A stretch of DNA of 64,000 nt from Cellulomonas sp. (GTDB lineage Bacteria > Actinomycetota > Actinomycetes > Actinomycetales > Cellulomonadaceae). Shown one piece after another: positions 51,132-58,644 of the stretch (position 1 is its first letter; each line of letters starts with the position of its first letter). The DNA lies in the NCBI RefSeq assembly GCF_015234515.1, contig NZ_JADGMY010000023.1, forward strand, positions 637,023 to 701,022, read 5' to 3'. The notes beneath the pieces were generated by a model. It did no database searches. It saw nothing but the letters and a program-made list of their open reading frames with translations, and was not told the DNA's origin. The translations under genes were made by a program, and so were the position numbers.

Positions 51132-52159
51132 GCGTGGACCTCCTTCAGGGCGGGCAGCACGTGCTCGGCGGCCATGTCGACGAACGTCTCGAGCGACGAC
51201 GACGGCTGCGTGGCCGTGTCGGTGGCGTCCGGGTGCTTGTCGTCGGAGGGGACGACGTCCGTGGCGATCTGGTGCAGGTAGACGGCGTCGAAGCCGATCT
51301 GCGCGAGCTCGACGAGCCGGTCGGCGAGGCGCCGCGGGTCGTGCTCGACGAGCACCGAGCCGCGCAGCAGGTCGTCGCTGACCTTGTCGGCGATCTGGTC
51401 GAACGCCTCCGGGGTGTCCAGGTCCCACGCGACCGGCGGGCCGATCGCGTTGCCGGCCCACTGCTCGCGCGCCAGGCGCAGCGCGTCGGCGTCGGTGGGG
51501 GCGAAGGACACGTGCACCTGCAGGGAGATCTCGCCGCGGCCGCCCGCGTCGCGGTACGCGTCGACGACCTGACGCAGCTTGTCGGGCGGTTGGTTCACGG
51601 TGACGAGGCCGTCGGCCCACCGGGCGTGGTTGCGGGCCGTCGCGACGGACACCGCCGGGCCGATGAGCAGCGGCTTCACGTCCGGGAGCGTCCACAGCTT
51701 GGCGCGGTCGACCTTCACCAGGCCGTCGTGCGTGACCTCCTCACCGTCGAGCAGCGCGCGGATGATCGCGACGCACTCGACCAGGCGGGCGTCACGGACC
51801 GGCTTGGGCAGCCACCCGTCGCCGGTGATGTGCTCGTTCATGTTCTCGCCGGATCCCAGGGCCACCCAGAAGCGCCCTGGGTGCATCGCGGCCAGCGTCG
51901 CCGCGGCCTGCGCGATGATCGCCGGGTGGTACCGCTGCCCCGGCGCGTTGACGACGCCGAACGGCAGCCGCGTCGTCGCGAGGGCCGACCCCAGCCACGT
52001 CCAGGCGAACCCGGAGTGCCCCTGCGACGACTGCCACGGCGCCCAGTGGTCCGAGCACATCGCGGCGTCGAACCCGCGCTGCTCCGCCAGCTGGGTCGCC
52101 GCGAGCAGCGCGGAAGGGTGGACCTGCTCGTGTGAGTTGTGGAATCCGACGCGCACCAT
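51128..52159 (-). CDS. Luciferase-like (LLM) oxidoreductase, TIGR03885-like
   Basis: 343 aa from ATG 52159, with GGAAGG upstream. LLM features: AEQRGFDAAMCSDHWAPW, SALATTRLPFGVVNAPG, RYHPAIIAQAAATLAAMHPG, ALGSGENMNEHITGDGW. The SGENMNEH block is typical of this subclass. From memory, TIGR03885 members use FMN rather than F420 and often neighbour GH13 enzymes, as here. First gene of a two-gene operon; a GGACA-GG-TGTCC palindrome lies 20 nt before its start. Confidence 0.85.
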   Translation of the reverse strand: MVRVGFHNSHEQVHPSALLAATQLAEQRGFDAAMCSDHWAPWQSSQGHSGFAWTWLGSALATTRLPFGVVNAPGQRYHPAIIAQAAATLAAMHPGRFWVALGSGENMNEHITGDGWLPKPVRDARLVECVAIIRALLDGEEVTHDGLVKVDRAKLWTLPDVKPLLIGPAVSVATARNHARWADGLVTVNQPPDKLRQVVDAYRDAGGRGEISLQVHVSFAPTDADALRLAREQWAGNAIGPPVAWDLDTPEAFDQIADKVSDDLLRGSVLVEHDPRRLADRLVELAQIGFDAVYLHQIATDVVPSDDKHPDATDTATQPSSSLETFVDMAAEHVLPALKEVHA

Positions 52160-52179
52160 GGGGCACCTTCCTACCGGTT

Positions 52180-52191
52180 GGACAGGTGTCC
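52180..52191 (-). promoter_or_regulatory. GGACA-NN-TGTCC palindrome, 20 nt before start
   Basis: GGACAGGTGTCC, with exactly 20 nt between it and ATG 52159 (SD AGGAAGG in between). Same palindrome and spacing as 29187-29198. Confidence 0.5.
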
Positions 52192-52253
52192 CGCTCGTCG
52201 AGGGCGTGCGTGGTCGAGGCGATGCAGCCGGGCGACGACCCCGGCCCGGTCCG

Positions 52254-54473
52254 TCAGTAGTAGTAGCCGACGTGGTCGACGAGGACGCCCGTCGCGGAGT
52301 AGGCGACGGTCACCGCGATCTCCTCACCCGAGGTGGTGGGCACGACGGCGAGGTTCGCGACGTTCTCCCCCGCGACGAAGTTGACGGACGACGTCGGCGG
52401 CAGATCGCCCGAACCTGACCACGCCGTGAGGTGGCCGGAGCCCGACCCGCCGGTGGCCGTGACGTTGACGACGTGCGCGACGGCGGGCGGCAGCCCTGTG
52501 ACGCGGAGCGTCGTGCCGGGAAGGGGCGTGGGGCCGGAACCGGGGCCGTAGCGCGTGTCCAGGTACCGCCGAGGGGTCGACGGTTCGAACCGCAGACCGT
52601 CCGTGCGGGCGCCGTCGTCGTACCAGCCCTGCAGGTCCACGACGAGGTGGGCGGTGCCGCCCGACCCGTTGCGCACGGCGATGCCCGGGACGCCGGAGCG
52701 GTAGGAGACGGGGACGGCGGCGTGGTTCGCCACCGTCTGCCCCGCGGCGAAGTTCGCGTTCGACACGACGGGCGCTGGTCCACCGCCCGACCAGGCGGTC
52801 ACGTGCCCACCGGCGAGAGGCTGGGTGACCGTCATGTTGACGTCGACTGCCGTCACCACGCCGGCGTCGGCCGGCACGGCCACCGGCACCCAGACGACCT
52901 CACCCCCGGCCAGCGGGGCCGCCGGTCCGCCGTCCCGGGCACGGCGGGTGTCGAGCACGCGCGTCGGCTCGGTCGGGTGGTAGCCGCCGCCTTCGGCACC
53001 GGACGCGGAGGCGAAGTACCCCTGGACGTCGACCACGAGGTGCACGTCGCCGGCGTAGCTGGCGAGCGAGACCCTGCCGTCGTCGCCGACGGGGACGACG
53101 ACCTGGTTGGCGCGGGTGCGTCCCTGCGCGAGGTTCAGCGACGAGGTGCCGGGCTTCGCGGTGCCTGACGGCCACGCGGTCACGTGGGTGGACGTGGTCG
53201 CCCCCGTGCCGGTGACGTTGAGGAGGACAGCCGTGACGCCCTCCGCAGGCACCTGCGTGCCCGCGAGCGGCTCGAGCGTGACCGTGTCGCCAGGTCCCAC
53301 CGTGCCGCGACGGGCGCCGGTCCCGGTCCGGGTGTCGAGGACCCGCAGAGGCTGCATGGCGACGAACTCGCCCTGCGACCCTGCGGCCGCAGGCCATGCC
53401 GATGCCTGCACCCGGTTCGACTGCCGGCTGGTGGCGCCGTGCTGCCGCGCGACGACCGCGTACGAGTAGTACTGGCCGGGCGTCGCGGACACGTCGGTCC
53501 ACGGCAGGGGGACCCCGGACGCGATGGTCGAGCTGCCGCGCACCACGTCGAACAGCGGAGCGTCCGAGGTGGTCGTCAGCACCACGCCGCCCCTGGCCCT
53601 GGTCGCGGTCAGGACGGGCTGCGCGGGCTGCCACGCGTCGAGGTAGATGTAGGTCGAGGCCACCGCGCGGCCGGGCGTCGCATCGGGCGTCTCGAGGTAG
53701 GAGAGGAAGACCCCCCGGTCCTCGTCCGGCGTGAACGCGAGATCGATGCGGCAGGTCCCGCCGGGGGCGAGGGTCGTGCCCGCGCACCCGTCGTTCTCGA
53801 TGACGTGCGGCGAGTCGGCGGGGACGGCCCACGGGAAGGACGACGGGCCGTAGGTCTGCGGCGCCGTCCCCGAGTTCACGATGTCGACCGACGTCCGCAC
53901 GGTCTGGCCCAAGGGCAGGGGGGCCGGGTCGACGCGGACGGGCGTCGTGGTGAACGCGTACGGCACGGTGCTGTTCCACCGGACCGACCCGGAGCGGGCC
54001 AAGGGGGTCGAGCAGGTCACGCTGTACTCCGCCGCCAGCGACGTGATCCGGCCGGTGTCGTCGTGCTCGACGGCCACCACGTCGATCTCGCCCCCGACCG
54101 CTGAGCAGTCCGTGCCGTCGCTGAGCGACAGCTGCACGGTCGACGTCGTGGACCCCACCGCGTGACGTCCCACGGTGAGCCGTGGCACCCCGGCCGACGC
54201 CCGGATCTCGAACCTGCTGACCGCGGTCGCGCCCGCCGGTGCCGTCAGTCGCAGGGCGTCCGACGAGGTCGCGAGGTGTGTCGCCGCGATCGGTGTGCTC
54301 GGCGGTGTGTGGTGGGCCCACCGCGAGTCCGCGAGTCGCATCTCGTCGTGCTCGGCGGTGATCGCCGAGACCCGGGTGGGCGGCGCCGGAGCCGCGGCAG
54401 CGGCTCCGGCAGGGGCGAGGCCGAGCACGGCCAGCACGACGACGGTTCCCAGGATGACGGGGCGACGGTTCAC
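52254..54473 (-). CDS. Secreted protein with three RVLDTR repeats
   Basis: 739 aa from GTG 54473, with AGGA five bases upstream. Sec signal (ILGTVVVLAVLGLAPAGAAA). Residues ~150-300 include a HYDIN/choice-of-anchor-type domain (GTTLAPGGTCRIDLAFTP), then a fibronectin-like stretch, then three ~125-residue beta repeats near 380, 505 and 635. Each opens with RVLDTR or RYLDTR, contains a VTAW motif (units ending VVDVQGYF, VVDLQGWY, VDHVGYYY) and is typical of actinobacterial surface proteins. No sortase motif. Probably wall-associated through the repeats; ligand unknown. Confidence 0.8.
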   Translation of the reverse strand: MNRRPVILGTVVVLAVLGLAPAGAAAAAPAPPTRVSAITAEHDEMRLADSRWAHHTPPSTPIAATHLATSSDALRLTAPAGATAVSRFEIRASAGVPRLTVGRHAVGSTTSTVQLSLSDGTDCSAVGGEIDVVAVEHDDTGRITSLAAEYSVTCSTPLARSGSVRWNSTVPYAFTTTPVRVDPAPLPLGQTVRTSVDIVNSGTAPQTYGPSSFPWAVPADSPHVIENDGCAGTTLAPGGTCRIDLAFTPDEDRGVFLSYLETPDATPGRAVASTYIYLDAWQPAQPVLTATRARGGVVLTTTSDAPLFDVVRGSSTIASGVPLPWTDVSATPGQYYSYAVVARQHGATSRQSNRVQASAWPAAAGSQGEFVAMQPLRVLDTRTGTGARRGTVGPGDTVTLEPLAGTQVPAEGVTAVLLNVTGTGATTSTHVTAWPSGTAKPGTSSLNLAQGRTRANQVVVPVGDDGRVSLASYAGDVHLVVDVQGYFASASGAEGGGYHPTEPTRVLDTRRARDGGPAAPLAGGEVVWVPVAVPADAGVVTAVDVNMTVTQPLAGGHVTAWSGGGPAPVVSNANFAAGQTVANHAAVPVSYRSGVPGIAVRNGSGGTAHLVVDLQGWYDDGARTDGLRFEPSTPRRYLDTRYGPGSGPTPLPGTTLRVTGLPPAVAHVVNVTATGGSGSGHLTAWSGSGDLPPTSSVNFVAGENVANLAVVPTTSGEEIAVTVAYSATGVLVDHVGYYY

Positions 54474-54648
54474 GGGGTCCTCGCTGGTAGCGGTGCCGTG
54501 GCACGGGTGGACTGCCGGCACGGCCCGGCCCTCGGCGGCGGACACCGGAGTGACGATCATGATGCCCGCCGACTGCGGCCTCGCGCAGGCGTTTCGGACA
54601 TCGGTTCGTCGTGCGGTGACGCGCCGGGCGTGCCGCGCCGGCGTGTGC

Positions 54649-55326
54649 TCAGCGCAGGCCGTCGCGCGCCAGCACACCCGCCTGCAGCCGCGTCCGCACG
54701 CCCAGCTTGGCGAGCAGGTGGCTGACGTGGGACTTCACGGTCGTCTCCGACACGACCAGCCGCGCGGCGATGTCCGCGTTCGACAACCCGTCGCCCAGTG
54801 CGTCGAGGACGTCGCGCTCGCGGGCCGTCAGCGTGGCGAGGCGGTCGTCGGACGGCGGCGGCGCGTCGGCGGGGACGTGGGACGCGACCGCGTCGAGCAG
54901 GCGGCGCGTGACCTCGGGCGCGAGGACGCCCTCACCGGCGGCGACGCGGCACACCGCGTCGACCAGCTCGCCCGCGCCGACGGTCTTGAGCAGGAACCCG
55001 GCGGCCCCCGCCCGCACCATGCCGAGCACGTACTCGTCGAGGTCGAACGTCGTCAGCGCGACGACCTCCGCGAGGCGCTCACCGACGATCGCGGCCGTCG
55101 CGGCGATCCCGTCGGTCCCCGGCATCCGCACGTCCATGAGCACGACGTCGGGCCGCAGCGCGCGGGCCTGCCGCACGGCCACGTCACCGTCGGCGGCCTC
55201 CCCGACGACCTCGACCCGGCCCGACTGCTCGAGCATGAGCCGCAGCCCGGCGCGGATCGCCGCGTGGTCGTCGGCCAGCAGCACCCGGACCGCGGTGGTG
55301 GCGGTGGTCGCATTCGGCTCCGTCAC
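54649..55326 (-). CDS. NarL/LuxR-family response regulator (second)
   Basis: 225 aa from GTG 55326, overlapping the kinase stop (GTGA). Receiver: LLADDHAAIRAG, phospho-acceptor in [20 protein letters not shown]. LuxR end: LTARERDVLDALGDGLSNADIA and VSETTVKSHVSHLLAKLGVR. Pairs with the 55323 kinase. No exporter is adjacent; the likely targets are unknown, though the secreted repeat protein lies just downstream with its own start region. Confidence 0.92.
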   Translation of the reverse strand: MTEPNATTATTAVRVLLADDHAAIRAGLRLMLEQSGRVEVVGEAADGDVAVRQARALRPDVVLMDVRMPGTDGIAATAAIVGERLAEVVALTTFDLDEYVLGMVRAGAAGFLLKTVGAGELVDAVCRVAAGEGVLAPEVTRRLLDAVASHVPADAPPPSDDRLATLTARERDVLDALGDGLSNADIAARLVVSETTVKSHVSHLLAKLGVRTRLQAGVLARDGLR

Positions 55327-56561
55327 CGTGTCTCGTCTCCGGGTCGCAGGGGGAGTCGGGCGTGCACCCGCCACGTCGCCCCGGTGGGTGCCGCCGTCAG
55401 GGTCCCGCCCAGGGCGGTCGCGCGCTCGCGCATCGTCTGCAGGCCCGTGGACGACGTCAGCGCTGGGTTCACGGGCACGGCGTCGGTGCGCAGCGCGTTC
55501 TCGACGACGACGTCGAGGGTGTCCCCGTCGGCCGTGAACCGGACCGCGGCCCGCCCCGCACCGTGCTTGCGCGCGTTGGTCGCCGCCTCCTGCAGGATGC
55601 GGAAGGCCGCGTGGTCCACCGCGGCGGCCAGCCCGGCGGGCACGTCCCCGACGACGTCCACGTCGAGGTCGGTGAGCCGCGCGAGGCCGGCCGGAGCCGT
55701 CGTCGCATCCGCGTCCGCACCCTCGCGCAGCACCAGGATCATCGAGCGCATCTCCGCCAGCGCGGCGAGCGAGCCGGCGCGGGCGGCGGTCAGCGCCGCG
55801 CGGTCCCGCGACTCGTCGGGCGGTGCGGCGAGCGCGGCCTCGGCGTGGATGGCGACGGCCGACAGGTGACCGGCGACGACGTCGTGCAGGTCGCGGGCCA
55901 TGCGGGCGCGCTCGTCCTGCACCGCCCGGTCGCGGTCGAGCGCGGCGATGCGGGCGACGTCGTCGGCGTGGGCGCGCGCCAGGTCGGCCCGCGCCCGCTC
56001 GGCGTCCGCGCGTCGGGACTGCTCGGCCACGAGCACCTCGGAGCGGCGCACGTCCGAGCCCCACCACCACGGCGGCAGCAGCAGCGACCCGGCGACGAGC
56101 GTGAGCTGCACGACGTCCCGGGCGGACGCCCCGGCGACGACGGTCCCGACCAGCACGGCCAGGACGAGCGCCACCAGCACACCCAGCACGACCGCCCGCG
56201 CCCGCGGTGCCGCGGCCCGCGCGACCGTGAACAGCGCATCGAACAGCACCAGGTACATGCCGAGGCTGCCGCCGAGCGCGACGTCGGCGGCGAGCAGCGC
56301 CGTGACCACCACGAGCACGAGCACCGGCCGGCGTCGCTTGAGCAGCAGCGCCGTCGTGCCCAGCAGCAGGATGCCGACCTGCCACGGCAGCGTGCCGCCC
56401 GGCACGTCGACGAACGGCACGTCCGCGCCGATCATCCGCACGTCGAGCGCGAGCAGTGCCAGGCCCACGACGAGCAGCGCCACCGAGTACGCGCGGTCCG
56501 CCGCCGGCCCGCGCGGCGGCGTGCGCACCCACCGCGCGAGGGCGGCGAGGCGGGTGGTCAT
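55323..56561 (-). CDS. Sensor histidine kinase (second, HisKA_3)
   Basis: 412 aa from ATG 56561. Four to five hydrophobic segments in the first ~165 residues, a coiled linker (EQSRRADAERARADLARAH), the phosphoacceptor His in ERARMARDLHDVVAGHLSAV, an N-box ILQEAATNARKHG and a C-terminal GLQTMRERATALGG. No large extracytoplasmic loop. The in-frame region upstream to 57044 is antisense to the 56679 membrane-protein gene and is not used. Confidence 0.9.
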   Translation of the reverse strand: MTTRLAALARWVRTPPRGPAADRAYSVALLVVGLALLALDVRMIGADVPFVDVPGGTLPWQVGILLLGTTALLLKRRRPVLVLVVVTALLAADVALGGSLGMYLVLFDALFTVARAAAPRARAVVLGVLVALVLAVLVGTVVAGASARDVVQLTLVAGSLLLPPWWWGSDVRRSEVLVAEQSRRADAERARADLARAHADDVARIAALDRDRAVQDERARMARDLHDVVAGHLSAVAIHAEAALAAPPDESRDRAALTAARAGSLAALAEMRSMILVLREGADADATTAPAGLARLTDLDVDVVGDVPAGLAAAVDHAAFRILQEAATNARKHGAGRAAVRFTADGDTLDVVVENALRTDAVPVNPALTSSTGLQTMRERATALGGTLTAAPTGATWRVHARLPLRPGDETR

Positions 56562-56678
56562 GGACCCATCCCAGCACGTCCGTGACCTGCGGCTCTCGTC
56601 CGAACGGAGGAGGCGGTCCGCGCGGGTCGGTCCGTCCGCCGGACGCGCGCGCACCTGCGCAGGCCGCACCGTCAGGGC

Positions 56679-57296
56679 ATGGAGATCATCGAGTGGGTCC
56701 GTGCCCACCCCGTCGCCGCGCTGGTGATCGCGTGCGAGGTGGCGTTCTGGGTGTTCCTCGCGGCGGCCGTCGTCGCGCGCTACGTGTTCCGTCGTCGCCG
56801 GCTGTCGACCGTCCTGCTGCTGTGGGAGCCGCTCATCGAGGTCGTCCTGCTGGTCGCGACCGTCACGGACCTGCTGCGCGGCGCGGACGCGACGTGGACG
56901 CACGGCCTGGCGGCGCTCTACCTGGGCTTCACCGTCGGCTTCGGCCGGTACACGGTGCACAAGGTGGACGCGTGGGTGGCGTGGCGGTTCTTCGACGGGC
57001 CCCGCCCGCCGCGCGTGACGTCCGGCCGCGCCAAGGTCGTGCACGAGTGGCGGCTGTGGCTACGGGTGGTCGTGGCGTGGGTGGTCGCGATCGCCGTGCT
57101 CGGTGTGCTGCTGCTCATCGCCGACGACCCCGCGCAGCGCGAGATCCTGCTCGGGTGGGCGGGGCGGGCGACGCTCGTCATGGGCATCTGGTTCGTCGCC
57201 GGGCCCGTGTGGCAGCTGTTCGCGGACTCGGCGGACGGCGACGACGACGAGAAGGCCCCCGCCGACGCGGACACCGTGGCGGAGCGCTCGCACTGA
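56679..57296 (+). CDS. Multi-pass membrane protein, unknown
   Basis: 205 aa from ATG 56679. Four to five membrane helices (LVIACEVAFWVFLAAAVVA; LLLWEPLIEVVLLVATV; HGLAALYLGFTVGFG; VVVAWVVAIAVLGVLLLI; a last one before the acidic tail). Cytosolic stretches hold RYTVHKVDAWVAWRFF and PRVTSGRAKVVHEW. Acidic C-terminus (GDDDEKAP). No recognised family. Divergent from the kinase gene, followed by a nested terminator. Confidence 0.75.
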   Translation: MEIIEWVRAHPVAALVIACEVAFWVFLAAAVVARYVFRRRRLSTVLLLWEPLIEVVLLVATVTDLLRGADATWTHGLAALYLGFTVGFGRYTVHKVDAWVAWRFFDGPRPPRVTSGRAKVVHEWRLWLRVVVAWVVAIAVLGVLLLIADDPAQREILLGWAGRATLVMGIWFVAGPVWQLFADSADGDDDEKAPADADTVAERSH

Positions 57297-57364
57297 CGCG
57301 CCGGTGGGACCACGGAAGGGTGCGCGCGCCCGCGACACGTCCAACCCCCGGGACGACGCTCCCG

Positions 57365-57420
57365 CGAGACCGGGCTCAGCTCGCTCATGCCCCGCCGTGA
57401 GCGACCTCAGCCCGGTCTCG
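57365..57420. terminator. Nested-hairpin bidirectional terminator
   Basis: Outer arms CGAGACCGGGCT (57365-57376) and AGCCCGGTCTCG (57409-57420), inner TCGCTC (57381-57386) and GAGCGA (57399-57404). Between convergent genes ending at 57296 and 57469; serves both. Confidence 0.8.
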
Positions 57421-57468
57421 ACGGGGGTGCGTCCCGGCAGGTGGGACGTGACCGGGGGTGTCGGGCCG

Positions 57469-58590
57469 TCAGACGGCGTCGGCCCAGGCCTCGGCGGCCG
57501 TCGTCACCGCCTCGCCCGTGCGGGCCGACTCCTCGATCGCCAGGCCCAGCAGGTGGTCCTGGCAGCCGTCGGCCAGCGGGTACGGCGGCGGTGCGTCGCC
57601 GCGGAGCCACGCGCCGGTGTCGTCGAGCAGGTGCGCGACCGCCAGGTCGTCGTCGGCCAGCCGCGCACCCGCGAACGGGTTGCGGTACAGCACGCGCCCG
57701 TCCATCGACAGGTGCTCGAGGTCGAACCCGTCCAGGTTCTGCTCGATCCCGGCCTGCCGCCGCACGATCGACGACGTCAGCACCGTCCGCTCGTCGGCCC
57801 AGCGCGTCACCGTGTCGTCGACGATCTCGCCGTGCGACCCGCGCACCACGACGCGGTTGCTGCGCAGCGGGTTGTACCACTGGTTGTCGGTGAAGTCGTA
57901 GAGGATCGTGCGGCCGCCACCCAGGTCGAGCGTCGCGAGGATCGACCGCACCGGCTCGGGTGCCGTCGCGCCCGTCCAGCCGTCGCGCCCGACCGGGTCG
58001 AGGAGCGGCGCCGTCAACGCCTGCGCGCGCACCGTCACCGGGCCGCGTCCCGCGCCCAGCAGGTACCGGCCCAGGCCGACCGCGTGGTACAGATGCGTCG
58101 AGGAGATCTGCACGCTCGTCGGCTCGCCGATCGTCCCCGCCTCGACGACCGCCCGGCGCGCCCGGTGCGCCGGCATCGACGGCGAGTGCTCCGCGACCTG
58201 CACGAGCCCGGTCGCGCCCACGTCGGCCCACAGGGCGCGCAGCCCGTCGACGTCCGGTGCCGGCGGGGTCTCGGCGAGCACCGGGACGGCGGCGTCCACG
58301 ACCTCGCGGACGACGTCCGGCGTCACGGGCCACGGCGTCGCGACCACGACGACCTCGGGCCGGTCGGGCGCCGGGCCGGCACCCGGCAGCGCGCCCGTGA
58401 CCAGCTCCTCGACCGTGCGCACGGTCGGCACGCCCCAGTGCGCCTCGACCCACGCCCCGCGCTCGGCGGTGCGCGTCACGACGCCCACGCACCGGAACCG
58501 GTCCGGCATCAGGCGTGCGACGCGCACGAAGAACTCGGCCCTCCACCCGGACCCCACGACCCCGAACCGGGTCGGCTGCTGCTGCACCAC
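57469..58590 (-). CDS. Gfo/Idh/MocA-family oxidoreductase
   Basis: 373 aa from GTG 58590, with GAGGAGG five bases upstream; a GTG ten codons earlier lacks an SD. Rossmann start FGVVGSGWRAEFFVRVARL, then VVVVATPWPVTPDVV and the family's substrate domain (VQVAEHSPSMPAHRARRAVV, LYDFTDNQWYNPLR). The EKP-like motif is replaced by AETPPAP, so the canonical Lys is missing. Probably NAD(P)-dependent sugar/cyclitol dehydrogenase or a non-catalytic relative. Sits 54 nt downstream... of no co-directional enzyme; the 58645 regulator gene precedes it on the same strand. Confidence 0.85.
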   Translation of the reverse strand: MVQQQPTRFGVVGSGWRAEFFVRVARLMPDRFRCVGVVTRTAERGAWVEAHWGVPTVRTVEELVTGALPGAGPAPDRPEVVVVATPWPVTPDVVREVVDAAVPVLAETPPAPDVDGLRALWADVGATGLVQVAEHSPSMPAHRARRAVVEAGTIGEPTSVQISSTHLYHAVGLGRYLLGAGRGPVTVRAQALTAPLLDPVGRDGWTGATAPEPVRSILATLDLGGGRTILYDFTDNQWYNPLRSNRVVVRGSHGEIVDDTVTRWADERTVLTSSIVRRQAGIEQNLDGFDLEHLSMDGRVLYRNPFAGARLADDDLAVAHLLDDTGAWLRGDAPPPYPLADGCQDHLLGLAIEESARTGEAVTTAAEAWADAV

Positions 58591-58644
58591 ACGGACCTCC
58601 TCGTCGGCGTCGACCCTCACCGGGACACGCGCCGGACCGGTGGC

